From Chryseobacterium vrystaatense (GTDB lineage: Bacteria > Bacteroidota > Bacteroidia > Flavobacteriales > Weeksellaceae), in NCBI RefSeq assembly GCF_000737765.1, contig NZ_JPRI01000003.1:496001-560000 (forward strand): a stretch of DNA of 64,000 bases, read 5' to 3'. Below the pieces are notes generated by a model. It made no database searches and had not been told where the DNA came from. It saw only the letters and a program-made list of their open reading frames with translations. Of the stretch, positions 53,785 to 62,553 are shown piece after piece (within the stretch, counting starts at the first letter, position 1; every line of letters begins with the position of its first letter). The position numbers and the translations under genes are program-made.

Positions 53785-54540
53785 CTACCAACCGGAAAAT
53801 TCAAGTTGGTCATGATATCCGAATACCTTGATTTCAGGATATTCTTTTATGAGTTTTTTGATTTTTTCCATAGAGGCAAGACGTAATGTATTATCATCTG
53901 CTCTTGCTTCGGCCAGATTTCCGGCAGGATGATCAGCATTGTCCAGTTCTTCCCTGATGTAGTAGGCATCTCCTGCATAAAGTATCCATTTTTCCTCCCA
54001 CTTTAAGGCAACTCCGCAATGTCCTGAAGTATGTCCGTACATAGGTATAAGGAATAGTTCAGTTTCAAATTCGGTGTGTATTCTCCGGGCTTCCATTCCA
54101 AACCATTCCTCATTTGAAGCACCATAAACTTTTAGATCAGGATGGTGATTCAGATGCTGGGGAAGATAACGGGGGTTTCCGCTTTCAAAGTTCTTCAGTT
54201 CTTCCTGGGATACATGGACTTTGGCATCCGGGAAATCTGCCAGTCCACCGGTATGATCCGGATCCAGATGACTGATGACACAATGTTTTACCGCAGAAGG
54301 ATCCAGTCCCAATGTTTTAATTTGCCGGAAAGCTGTATCGTGATCATTAAGCTCAAATCCTACTGCTTTTATCAGATCGTTTCCAAGACGTTCATCCGGA
54401 TTTTCGATGTCCTGAAGCCCCAGTCCTGTATCTATCAGAAGCAGTCCGGCATCTTCTTCGATCAGAAGACAGTGTCCGGTTACATTATCATTGAAGGGAG
54501 TAACGATCTTCACACAATTAAGGTGATGAATTCTTTTCAT
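53785..54540 (-). CDS. MBL-fold metallo-hydrolase, lactonase-like
   Basis: 251 residues. The metal motif is HLDPDHTGG with His91, Asp93, Asp95 and His96, a variant of HxHxDH in which the second His is Asp. Further ligands appear in MYGHTSGHCGV, YAGDAYYI and FGYHDQLEF. The order and length match the N-acyl homoserine lactonase-like branch of the metallo-beta-lactamase superfamily, but the Asp substitution is found in other hydrolases of that branch too. Quorum-quenching activity is therefore only possible. Cytosolic (no signal peptide). Confidence 0.87.
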   Translation of the reverse strand: MKRIHHLNCVKIVTPFNDNVTGHCLLIEEDAGLLLIDTGLGLQDIENPDERLGNDLIKAVGFELNDHDTAFRQIKTLGLDPSAVKHCVISHLDPDHTGGLADFPDAKVHVSQEELKNFESGNPRYLPQHLNHHPDLKVYGASNEEWFGMEARRIHTEFETELFLIPMYGHTSGHCGVALKWEEKWILYAGDAYYIREELDNADHPAGNLAEARADDNTLRLASMEKIKKLIKEYPEIKVFGYHDQLEFSGW

Positions 54541-54693
54541 TCTGAATATTTCCCGACAATATAGAAATTTATGATGGTAATTCCCACCGTATGAAGGCTG
54601 GATTGTATCAGTTTTTCCGGCTTTCTGTATGATGATCAGTTTTTAGATCAATAAAAGTATTATATTGGCGGATCAATAATCAACCTTCTCCTT

Positions 54694-55056
54694 ATGAGTT
54701 ACAATATCCAGTTATTCAGTATACAAACAAAAGAAAAAGAGCAGGCTGCAGATGACGACAGCTTTTTTGACCTTGAAGAAAATCTCATACCCTTTACGGA
54801 AAAGCAGGTGGCGGGCTTAAAAGAGCGCCTTTTAAAATACAAATACGAATTCATCAGAGAAGATGATCATGGGCTTCACTTCAATCATCCGGATGAAGAT
54901 TTTGGGACAGCTTTGCTTACCGAAAAAGGACTGTATTTCAATGCAAGCTTAAGTGAGAGTTCTATTTTTGAAGTAGGAATGACGGCCTCAGAATTTACCG
55001 ATACCGGTGAATTTGTAAAATATGATCCTCAGAATGACGGCTGGGAAGAATTTTAA
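54694..55056 (+). CDS. Small acidic hypothetical protein
   Basis: 120 residues, strongly acidic, no signal or membrane segment. It has a helical middle (FTEKQVAGLKERLLKYKYEF) followed by beta-like segments (HGLHFNHPDEDFGTALLTEK, GLYFNASLSESSIFEVG). The look is that of small single-domain proteins found scattered in many Gram-negatives, sometimes as immunity-like proteins, but no toxin is adjacent. Not recognised. Transcribed divergently from the MBL gene. Confidence 0.7.
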   Translation: MSYNIQLFSIQTKEKEQAADDDSFFDLEENLIPFTEKQVAGLKERLLKYKYEFIREDDHGLHFNHPDEDFGTALLTEKGLYFNASLSESSIFEVGMTASEFTDTGEFVKYDPQNDGWEEF

Positions 55057-55087
55057 ACTTCTGCTACAGGATGATTTAAAATAAAAA

Positions 55088-55112
55088 CCCGGATTGTCAG
55101 AAGACAACCCGG
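55088..55112 (-). terminator. Terminator of the nickel-locus operon
   Basis: CCGGATTGTC (55089-55098) and GACAACCCGG (55103-55112) pair with one mismatch. On the minus strand a TTTTTATTTT run follows, just past the TonB receptor stop at 55135. Confidence 0.78.
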
Positions 55113-55134
55113 ATCTTATCAAGATTAAAAAAAA

Positions 55135-57570
55135 TTAAAATGAATATCCGGCAGAAACCATTACATTTCTTGGTGCTCCCGGGAATCCTCGGGTGTAGTC
55201 GAAACCACCCAGAAAATAATACGTATCAAAAACATTATTGACATTCACCGCCATTTTCATTTTTCCGATATGATAATAGACGGCAGCATTTACCGTTGTA
55301 TAAGACGGCCAGTATCCCCAAAGTGCGTTGCCTCCACTGTCTTTTCCAATGCTGTTATCCATTCGTCTGCTGTCAACATAATAAACACCGGCACCCAATC
55401 CCAGTCCTTTTAAGGCTGTTTTTGAGAATACATACTTCAGCCACATACTGGCCATATTTTCAGGAGCCCCCGGCAAAGACTGGCCTGTTTCTGAGGCGAT
55501 AGAGGAAGATTTTACTTCCGTCTGATTATAGGTGTAATTTCCCATGATCTGAAATTCTTTAGTCAGCTGACCGCGGATGTCCAGTTCCACTCCCTTTGAT
55601 AATGCCTTTCCGGACTGTCTGTATACGGGAAATCCTGTAGTACTTATTTCACCTGTCGCGATCAGCATATTTCTTCTTTCAATATGGAAAAGTGACAGAT
55701 CCATTTGCAGCTGGTTTTTAAAAAATCCTGTTTTAAGGCCTGTCTCGATCTGGAAACTATGCTCTGCCGTGAAAGGTTTTTCTGCACCGTAATCCTTATA
55801 GTTTTCAATAAAATTGGCTCCTACAGGAGCAAAGCCCTGTGAATAGCTTGCGAAATAATTGATCTGATTACTGATTTGGTACGTCACTCCAATTCGTGGC
55901 AGCCAGGCATTTTGTGTCGCCTGATAACGGTTGGCAGAGCTTACTGTTTCCGAGTAGTAATGCTCATGGCGCAATCCTGCAATCAGTTTTAATCTTTCTG
56001 CAAATGAAATCTGATCCTGTATATAGATTCCTGTTGTTTTATATGGGCTTAAAAAAGGATAATTACCCTGTGGAAGCCACACATAATTGCTCAGATCGTG
56101 AGTAGTATACGTAGGGTTGTTCAGGTCAAAGGTAAGAGGAACATTTTTCCCATCTATTTTCTGTTGTCTGGCCTCCCTCTGCTGGTTGTTGCTGTCTCCC
56201 TGATACTGAGCATAATCTAATCCGGCAATAAGGTGATGTTGCAGGGTTTTGCCAGGAAGATCCCATTTAAGATAAACTACGGAATTATCTGTATAATCCT
56301 TTCCATGACGGTCGAAGAAACGCATATTCATGATGGTATTGAGCGGTGCATCAGCATAGCTGTTCAGCGTACGGTGCTCATTGACATCCTCCTGATACAC
56401 AGATTTCATATAGCTTGCATTCAATGAAAGATTATGGGTAAGACGCTGGTTCAGCCTTGCACTGAAGGACCATGTTTTGGTATTGTAAAAATCGGAGGGC
56501 TGGCTTAATGTAAAAGAGCGGGGCAGGGCATAAAAATCATTATTTCTCAAACCCATTCCCCGGTCGAGATATCCGTGAAACTGATCGTATACCAAATCAA
56601 TATCCACCTGAGTTCCGTCTAAAGGTTTGAAAGTAAAAGACGGAGCGATCATAAAGTTTTTTTGCTGATTGACATTACGGAAAGTTTTGCTGTCTTCATA
56701 ACCTGCATTCAGGCGATATAGAATTTTCTTTTCCTTATCAAGAGGCCCTCCCAAATCAATACTTGTACGGAGCGTCTGAAAACTGCCGACGGAAAAATTT
56801 ACAGATCCCTTTTGTTTTTCCAATGGTTTTTTAGTGACCATGTTAATGGTTCCGCCTGGAGTAATATCACCGAATAATGATGCTCCGGGACCTTTTAAAA
56901 CCGAAACACTTTCAAGGTTGATCGTTAAGGGTGACCGGTAATAACTGTTTCCATAGCTGTAGCCGGAACGCAATCCATTGACCAGACGAATTCCTGTTTC
57001 ATAACCACTTTTAAAACCACGGATAATAAGATCATCGTAAGAAGATGCAGTGGTTACCCCTGCCAGATCCTGAGCGACTTCACGGGTTGTGTAAGCCTGT
57101 TTGTCTTCCATAAATTCACTGCTGACAATAGAAACCGACTGTGGAAGATCCTTTAGATTTCCGGAAAACTTCCCACCCAGTTCCAGTGTATTGGTGAGAT
57201 AGGAATTGTTTCTTCGTGCCGTGATCAGGACCTCCTGAATATCCGTTTGATTTTCAGCAAGACGGATGATGATTCCATTTTTATCATTATAAGAAAGCGA
57301 ATCCAGGGTCATATGGGAACCTGAGTATCCTTTGGCACTGATCATTAATTGAGCCGGATATTGAACAGGAGCTTCAAATTTAAAATGACCTTCTGACGTT
57401 GTATGTACCGGACTCGCTCCTGTATTCATGGTAACGGTGGCATTAGATATTACTTTTCCGTCCTGATTCAGAATCGTGCCGAAAATAGAGTGGGTTTCCT
57501 GTGCTGATAAGGCAAAAGGAAGTAAGAGCATTATACCGTTGATGCATAACGCCTTTCTTGTTGTATTCAT
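55135..57570 (-). CDS. TonB-dependent receptor, siderophore/metallophore type
   Basis: 811 residues. Signal peptide about 1-23 (PFALSAQE), CarboxypepD_reg-like domain about 26-110, then a plug with SVSIVSSEFMEDKQAYTTRE and SVLKGPGASLFGDITPGGTI, which is the FhuE/FpvA-type siderophore-receptor pattern, and a barrel ending GYSF. It is the last gene of the eight-gene operon that begins with hypA. The context suggests that its ligand is a nickel (or cobalt) complex rather than ferric siderophore, but the sequence alone cannot decide. Energised by TonB. Confidence 0.92.
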   Translation of the reverse strand: MNTTRKALCINGIMLLLPFALSAQETHSIFGTILNQDGKVISNATVTMNTGASPVHTTSEGHFKFEAPVQYPAQLMISAKGYSGSHMTLDSLSYNDKNGIIIRLAENQTDIQEVLITARRNNSYLTNTLELGGKFSGNLKDLPQSVSIVSSEFMEDKQAYTTREVAQDLAGVTTASSYDDLIIRGFKSGYETGIRLVNGLRSGYSYGNSYYRSPLTINLESVSVLKGPGASLFGDITPGGTINMVTKKPLEKQKGSVNFSVGSFQTLRTSIDLGGPLDKEKKILYRLNAGYEDSKTFRNVNQQKNFMIAPSFTFKPLDGTQVDIDLVYDQFHGYLDRGMGLRNNDFYALPRSFTLSQPSDFYNTKTWSFSARLNQRLTHNLSLNASYMKSVYQEDVNEHRTLNSYADAPLNTIMNMRFFDRHGKDYTDNSVVYLKWDLPGKTLQHHLIAGLDYAQYQGDSNNQQREARQQKIDGKNVPLTFDLNNPTYTTHDLSNYVWLPQGNYPFLSPYKTTGIYIQDQISFAERLKLIAGLRHEHYYSETVSSANRYQATQNAWLPRIGVTYQISNQINYFASYSQGFAPVGANFIENYKDYGAEKPFTAEHSFQIETGLKTGFFKNQLQMDLSLFHIERRNMLIATGEISTTGFPVYRQSGKALSKGVELDIRGQLTKEFQIMGNYTYNQTEVKSSSIASETGQSLPGAPENMASMWLKYVFSKTALKGLGLGAGVYYVDSRRMDNSIGKDSGGNALWGYWPSYTTVNAAVYYHIGKMKMAVNVNNVFDTYYFLGGFDYTRGFPGAPRNVMVSAGYSF

Positions 57571-57592
57571 GTGTATTTTTTCTTTATTGTAT

Positions 57593-58114
57593 TTATTTGT
57601 CTGCGGAAATCATTAATTCCATATGCAAAGTCTCGTAGTTGGCTTCTGAACAGTACCTGAGAAGTTTAAAATTATGTTTCAGCCAGTATTCATAAGCTCC
57701 CTTAAGGAAAGGATGCGTGTGCAGGTATAAACGTTTTATATTTTTCTGTTCCGCAGTTCTTACCAATTCCTGAAACAGACGGCTGGCAATACCCGTTCTA
57801 CGGTATCCGGGATCGACAAACAGCCTCGCAACCTCAACGGTAGTGCTCTGATCTATAGTAAGGTGTGGAAAACGATAGTCGTAAGGCATCATTCCGATTA
57901 CTCCGATCAGCTCATCCTTATGTGTACGGGCCTGTAAAAAAGCCCCTGTCGAAGATTGAAGATAGTTTTGTTCGAAATTAACGAGATCTTTGGGTACAAT
58001 TGACGGATCAAGTAATGGAAACAGCTGCCGCCTGAACTCCAGAACATAAGGCAGTACTTCGCCCAAATGGCAGTCTCTCACCATAGAAATCGTTATTTCT
58101 TCATGCTTTTTCAT
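57593..58114 (-). CDS. GNAT family N-acetyltransferase in the nickel operon
   Basis: 173 residues. The CoA-binding region reads VARLFVDPGYRRTGIASRLF (Q/RxxGxG/A in the form RRTGIA), followed by helix QELVRTAEQ and the beta bulge; the end YWLKHNFKLL is typical. It sits between the ATPase (6 bp) and the TonB receptor (22 bp), so it is co-transcribed with the transporter. It may modify a metallophore or another small molecule, but that is inferred from position only. Confidence 0.87.
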   Translation of the reverse strand: MKKHEEITISMVRDCHLGEVLPYVLEFRRQLFPLLDPSIVPKDLVNFEQNYLQSSTGAFLQARTHKDELIGVIGMMPYDYRFPHLTIDQSTTVEVARLFVDPGYRRTGIASRLFQELVRTAEQKNIKRLYLHTHPFLKGAYEYWLKHNFKLLRYCSEANYETLHMELMISADK

Positions 58115-58120
58115 ATTTTT

Positions 58121-58891
58121 TTATTTTAATTGAGGGGCAAACATGGGAACTCCGCGATTGTCCAAAGCCACTAAAGGAACCTGATAGGTATCTTCCAGCA
58201 GCTGTTTTAGTTCATCTTTTTCCAGCGACTTTACCGGAACCAATTCATGATGGCGCATAACGAAAAATTCGTCCCCAAAAAGGAAAGCCAGGTTAGGATC
58301 ATGCATGACACATAAAACCGTTGTTCCCTCATTCACCAATTGACGGATCACTTCAAGTACAGCTACCTGATAATGCAGATCCAGATGATTGGTAGGTTCG
58401 TCCAGCATGAGAATATCAGGTTTCTGAACCAATACTCTGCACAACAATACCAACTGACGTTCGCCCCCTGACAGGGAAGTGTAAGGTTTATCTTTTAAAT
58501 GATTTAAATGAAACTTATCCAGAATATGTTCTACCGCAGCATAATCGGATTGATCTGGTGAAAACCTTGAAAAAGACGCTCGTCCCGTCAGCACCACATC
58601 CAATACTTTAAATGGAAAAGTAGTCTGATGGAATTGGGTTAAAAATCCAAGCCGTACAGGTGTTGATGTTCCCGGTTTCATCTTTCTGCGTTCTTTATCC
58701 GAGATCCATACATTCCCTTTGTAGTTTTTCTCCAGTCCGGCAATGATTTTAAATAAAGTGGATTTCCCACTTCCGTTTCTTCCCAGAATAACAGAAAGTT
58801 TTCCTTTTGGAAATTGGGCATTGACATGGTTTAAGACCTGATCTTTTCCATAATCAAAACAAAGCTGTTCAATACGAATTATGGGTTTCAT
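58121..58891 (-). CDS. ABC transporter ATP-binding protein (FecE/BtuD type)
   Basis: 256 residues. Walker A GRNGSGKS at 37-44, Q loop FLTQFHQTTFPF, signature LSGGE at 140-144, Walker B ILMLDEPTNHLDL with Glu165, and His switch VMHDP. The profile matches ATPases of iron-chelate and cobalamin importers. It overlaps the permease gene by 4 bp. It drives uptake of the metal complex delivered by the adjacent binding protein. Confidence 0.93.
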   Translation of the reverse strand: MKPIIRIEQLCFDYGKDQVLNHVNAQFPKGKLSVILGRNGSGKSTLFKIIAGLEKNYKGNVWISDKERRKMKPGTSTPVRLGFLTQFHQTTFPFKVLDVVLTGRASFSRFSPDQSDYAAVEHILDKFHLNHLKDKPYTSLSGGERQLVLLCRVLVQKPDILMLDEPTNHLDLHYQVAVLEVIRQLVNEGTTVLCVMHDPNLAFLFGDEFFVMRHHELVPVKSLEKDELKQLLEDTYQVPLVALDNRGVPMFAPQLK

Positions 58892-59895
58892 GAGTTCCAG
58901 TTTATAGCGTTTCGACGCATTAAGTAAATAAAAATAGGGGCTCCGATAATCATCGTAAAGACTCCGATCGGAATTTCAAATGGCATGACGGTACGGGAAA
59001 CATCATCAATCAATAATAAAAATGCTCCTCCGATGCTGATATTGGCCCACACCGTAATACTGTTGTTCGGACCGAAGATCATTCTGCTGATATGGGGAAC
59101 AATTAATCCAAAAAGGCTGATCACTCCTGCTGCCGCTACACAGGAAGCGGTAATCATTGTTGCAGCTGTCATAAGAATAAGCTTTAACAAGCCAGGGTTA
59201 ACCCCTACGGCCATGGCTTCGTGATCTCCCAGAGCCAGAAGATTCAATTTCCAGCGAAGGATAATGATCATCACTAATCCTATCACAACAGGAAAAAAAG
59301 CTGTATGTACTTTCTGCCATGAAGCCGTATGTAAGTTTCCCATGGTCCACTGCACAATAGCCTGTAATTTATAAGGGTCGCTCAGATACTGCAAAACGGT
59401 TAAAAAAGCTGTAAATACTCCCGAGACAATCATTCCGGAAAGCACCATGCTTACAATGGATGTCTTTGATCCTGCGTAGGATACCAGATAGGTAATCACT
59501 ACCGCAATTACTCCAAAAATAAAAGCTGATACATTCACCGCCATTATCGGAAAAAGCATAGCCAGTGCAGCACCAAATGCCGAGCCTGAAGAGATTCCCA
59601 ATGTAAAAGGATCCACAATCGGATTCCTGAATACAGCCTGCAAAACACCTCCGGAAGAAGCCAGTGAAGCTCCCACTAAAAAAGTAAGAATAATCCTTGG
59701 CAGACGAACCTGCCATAAGATAGTTGGTAAACTTCCTGCAGATGAAATGTCTTTAGGATTGCCTGTTTCAAGAGCTATGTAATGAAAGAGTTCCCGGAAG
59801 CCGATATTTTGGCTGGAACCTATCATCAGTGAGATCAAAACCAAAATAACCGGTAGCAGAACTAATAGCAATACTGTTTTTATTTTCCTCACCAT
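58888..59895 (-). CDS. FecCD/BtuC-type ABC transporter permease
   Basis: 335 residues with about nine to ten membrane helices. Typical segments are WQVRLPRIILTFLVGASLAS, GGVLQAVFRNPIVDPFTLGI, SLFGLIVPHISRMIFGP and ILLIDDVSRTV-like FLLLIDDVSRTVMPFEIPIG. It is the inner-membrane channel of a metal-chelate importer and overlaps both neighbours by 1-4 bp, indicating translational coupling. Confidence 0.93.
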   Translation of the reverse strand: MVRKIKTVLLLVLLPVILVLISLMIGSSQNIGFRELFHYIALETGNPKDISSAGSLPTILWQVRLPRIILTFLVGASLASSGGVLQAVFRNPIVDPFTLGISSGSAFGAALAMLFPIMAVNVSAFIFGVIAVVITYLVSYAGSKTSIVSMVLSGMIVSGVFTAFLTVLQYLSDPYKLQAIVQWTMGNLHTASWQKVHTAFFPVVIGLVMIIILRWKLNLLALGDHEAMAVGVNPGLLKLILMTAATMITASCVAAAGVISLFGLIVPHISRMIFGPNNSITVWANISIGGAFLLLIDDVSRTVMPFEIPIGVFTMIIGAPIFIYLMRRNAINWNS

Positions 59896-60908
59896 CAGAT
59901 CAGTCCCTTTTTTCCATACATCACTTCAAAGGCTTCCTTCACATCCTCATCCAGCATTTCCTGGGTATATTCAGGCATGCACCAATGACGAAGTTGCTTG
60001 GCAAACAGCATAAATTTCACAGTATGCGGATCATAAGGGAATGACGGAGACATCACAAATACCTGTTTGTTTTTTACAGCAGGAAGTGCGGCCAGTTCCT
60101 TAAGGCTGTATACATCTGATAATTTGGAATTCCATAAAATGATAAGGTCAGGATTCCATTTATACATGGTTTCAGCACTGATGTTGGGAGCTTCCACAGG
60201 AACGGGACATGCATTCTGAGCGCCTGATAAGGTGATTGCCATATCAATCAGGCTTCCTTTTCCGGAAGTAGACATGATCCGTCCTTTGGACCAGGCATAG
60301 TATATCTTTTTCGGAGAAGTCTCCCTGGAGGCTCTCATTTTCTTCACTTCCGATGAAACATAGCCTGTAATTTCCTCAGCACGTTTTTGTTTTCCAAGCA
60401 GTTTTCCTACATTTTTCAATTCTTCAAGGATTTTTTCATCATTCAATGAAGAGAAGGTGAATACAGGGATTCCGAGATTCTCCAGCTGGCTGATATTATC
60501 CTCATCAGTACTGAAGGTCAGTACCAGATCTGGCTTCAGTCCGACAATACTTTCTGCATTACCCGACTGTCCACCGAAGGTCGGTGTTGGAATACTTTTA
60601 TTCCTGATCCTGCTGTCAAGCCTGGAAAGGAAACTATACGTATCTTCCATTTCATAGACCTGCTGTGGGATGCCTGCAATTTTGTCTCCTGCCTGAAGCA
60701 TATAAACATCATCAACAAGGGCATTGTACAGCACCACGATTCGCATGGCTTCATGTGGAAGACTAATAATTTTACCCCTGCTGTCTGTTGCAGTGATCTG
60801 TTTATTGGATGAAGTTCCTTTGCTGCCGGAAGCTGTAGGATTGTTACAGCTTTGTAAGATGATCAGTACAGCACAAAGGGATGTAATCAATAAATTTTTA
60901 AATTTCAT
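59895..60908 (-). CDS. Metal-chelate ABC transporter substrate-binding lipoprotein
   Basis: 337 residues from the ATG at 60908; the frame continues upstream to 61022, but the lipoprotein signal MKFKNLLITSLCAVLIILQS followed by Cys fixes the start. The class III binding-protein fold is indicated by MRIVVLYNALVDDVYML, IVGLKPDLVLTF, LGIPVFTFSSL and MYKWNPDLIILWNS. The gene overlaps the ureE-like gene by 11 bp and the permease by 1 bp. Given HypA, HypB and the UreE-like protein upstream, I infer that the transported metal is nickel or possibly cobalt; the sequence itself only says metal complex. Confidence 0.9.
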   Translation of the reverse strand: MKFKNLLITSLCAVLIILQSCNNPTASGSKGTSSNKQITATDSRGKIISLPHEAMRIVVLYNALVDDVYMLQAGDKIAGIPQQVYEMEDTYSFLSRLDSRIRNKSIPTPTFGGQSGNAESIVGLKPDLVLTFSTDEDNISQLENLGIPVFTFSSLNDEKILEELKNVGKLLGKQKRAEEITGYVSSEVKKMRASRETSPKKIYYAWSKGRIMSTSGKGSLIDMAITLSGAQNACPVPVEAPNISAETMYKWNPDLIILWNSKLSDVYSLKELAALPAVKNKQVFVMSPSFPYDPHTVKFMLFAKQLRHWCMPEYTQEMLDEDVKEAFEVMYGKKGLI

Positions 60909-61374
60909 GTGTTTTATTTTTGATAAGATGACGCAGGGACCGGTTCGATAAGAGCTGAGTATTGATAAGCTCAATACGTCCGGTATATCTTGATGACAGC
61001 TGCTCATAAAGGCGTCCGTCATATGGAACCATAAATTCCTGTTTCGGCGTGAAAAATAAGGGCAGATGTTGATTGCCTATAAAGTAACAGAAGTCTGCTG
61101 CTTCCCCATCATTCTTTGCAGGGAAACATATGGTGAGACATGGTTTGAAGCCAATAGCAGCGATCAGCTGACCACCGCTGTATAAAAGATCTCCCTGCTG
61201 CCATTCTTTCCGGACACCCAATCTCAGCTCTAAAACCAACCCGGAGACTGCTGCCCGGGTAAGTTTTTGTTTTTTATTTTCAAACCATTCGAGCTCCAGA
61301 ATATCAGGGCGGCATCCATCCGGTGTTTCTCCTGTTTTCACTTCGTCTATGACGACTGTCCGTGTTCTATTCAT
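60898..61374 (-). CDS. UreE-like nickel metallochaperone
   Basis: 158 residues. N-terminal beta domain (LTRAAVSGLVLELRLGVRKE, WQQGDLLYSGGQLIAAIG) and a C-terminal ferredoxin-like domain with YFIGNQHLPLFFTPKQEF. His103 aligns with the invariant interfacial nickel-binding His of UreE (GNxH). MVPYDGRLYEQLSSR matches the following helix of UreE. The usual C-terminal His-rich tail is absent. UreE dimers carry Ni2+ to UreG for urease activation. Here it is between hypB and a metal transporter, 3 bp after hypB, without UreD, UreF, UreG or urease in the window. Divergent sequence, so the symbol is withheld. Confidence 0.78.
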   Translation of the reverse strand: MNRTRTVVIDEVKTGETPDGCRPDILELEWFENKKQKLTRAAVSGLVLELRLGVRKEWQQGDLLYSGGQLIAAIGFKPCLTICFPAKNDGEAADFCYFIGNQHLPLFFTPKQEFMVPYDGRLYEQLSSRYTGRIELINTQLLSNRSLRHLIKNKTHEI

Positions 61375-61377
61375 CAG

Positions 61378-62091
61378 TTAAGCTTCCTGAGCAGCTTCTT
61401 TTTTCAGTTGTACTTTTTCTTTCAGCCAGTTGCACCATTCGTCGATGCCATCGCCGTTTAAAGTACTGGTGGTCATTACTTCCAGGTTTGGATTTACTTC
61501 GCGGGCATCTTTCGTTACCGCTTCTACTGAGAATGGAACATAGGGCAGTAAATCAGCTTTAGAAACAAGCATGAGCTCACTCGTTAAAAACATACGGGGA
61601 TATTTTTTAGGTTTATCATCTCCTTCCGTAGAGGCAAGAAGAGTTACCCGGTAATCTTCTCCCAAATCAAAAGCAGAAGGACAGAGAAGGTTGCCCACAT
61701 TTTCAATGAATAATAAATCCACGCCTTCAAGATCAATATGATCCAGAGCCTGAAGAATCATCTGGGCTTCAATGTGGCACATTCCACCTGTTACGATTTG
61801 AAGAGCATTGATTCCTGATTCACGCATACGGACCGCATCGCGTTCAGTCTCAGGATCACCCACAAGCACTGAAATATTGAGATCTCTCCCAAGGCGCTTT
61901 CCTGTTTCCTGCATCAAAGTTGTTTTTCCTGACCCCGGAGAGGAGCAGACATTGATCACACAAACACCTTTTAAACGGTCTCTGATGGCTTTAGCCACAA
62001 AATCATTGGCTTTTAATAAGTGAAGAGTTGTATTGTCACATTGAACCGAGCCTACGCGGTTTCCTAAACTTTTTGGATTTGCTGCTGACAT
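61378..62091 (-). CDS. hypB: Nickel-insertion GTPase HypB
   Basis: 237 residues. P-loop SSPGSGKTTL at 50-59; GDPETERDAVRMRESG and TGGMCHIEAQM with metal-binding Cys105-His106; GNLLCPSAFDLGE with Cys137, matching the metal site of the HypB GTPase domain; TEGDDKPKKYP; SKADLL as the base-recognition motif. The N-terminal CxxCGC motif and the His-rich stretch of some HypB proteins are missing. HypB works with HypA to deliver nickel to [NiFe]-hydrogenase or, in some bacteria, urease. It follows hypA by 12 bp. Confidence 0.93.
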   Translation of the reverse strand: MSAANPKSLGNRVGSVQCDNTTLHLLKANDFVAKAIRDRLKGVCVINVCSSPGSGKTTLMQETGKRLGRDLNISVLVGDPETERDAVRMRESGINALQIVTGGMCHIEAQMILQALDHIDLEGVDLLFIENVGNLLCPSAFDLGEDYRVTLLASTEGDDKPKKYPRMFLTSELMLVSKADLLPYVPFSVEAVTKDAREVNPNLEVMTTSTLNGDGIDEWCNWLKEKVQLKKEAAQEA

Positions 62092-62103
62092 ATTAATGAT
62101 ATT

Positions 62104-62445
62104 TTATTTAAAAATTACTTTTGAAATGAAGAGTTCATTTCCCTGAACAATATGGGAGGTGGGAGTATCACATTCATCACAGACGAATTTGTGGTACCTG
62201 ACCTGAAAATCTTTATTGCAGCGGTCACAGTGTGCAATAATATCATTGACCAACACTTCGAGTTCCATTTCCCGATAGCATGGATGATCGGTAATAAATG
62301 CATCAAATGCATTCTGGATCAGTACCGGCTGAACATTGGATAACAGTCCTGCTGTTACCTGAATTTGTTGGATATTTTCTGCTTTGGCGTCATAATGCTC
62401 TTCCAAAGTGTCAAAAATATCCTTCACTATACTTAATTCATGCAT
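62104..62445 (-). CDS. hypA: Nickel metallochaperone HypA
   Basis: 113 residues, normal HypA size. The N-terminus MHELS provides the Met1-His2-Glu3 nickel site. The zinc site is CDRC at 73-76 and CDEC at 89-92. ELEVLVNDI links the domains. It is the first gene of the operon, with about 108 bp upstream before the next gene on the same strand, which should contain the operon promoter; I see no exact TAnnTTTG there and no recognisable NikR palindrome. Confidence 0.93.
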   Translation of the reverse strand: MHELSIVKDIFDTLEEHYDAKAENIQQIQVTAGLLSNVQPVLIQNAFDAFITDHPCYREMELEVLVNDIIAHCDRCNKDFQVRYHKFVCDECDTPTSHIVQGNELFISKVIFK

Positions 62446-62553
62446 AGCTTATGTATTTATAGGTGAAACTGATTATCTGCAGTGAATGAGATAACCTTAC
62501 TTTGAGTGGAGCTGAATGTACTCCGGTAACAGTGTTTTAAAGATTTAAAACGA

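Noticed and set aside
59895..61022. Longer start for the metal-chelate binding protein
   Set aside because: The lipoprotein signal peptide begins at 60908; the extra residues would precede it and overlap the ureE-like gene deeply.
55135..62445. A urease or hydrogenase operon
   Set aside because: Only accessory-type genes (hypA, hypB, ureE-like) are present; no structural subunits are encoded in the window.
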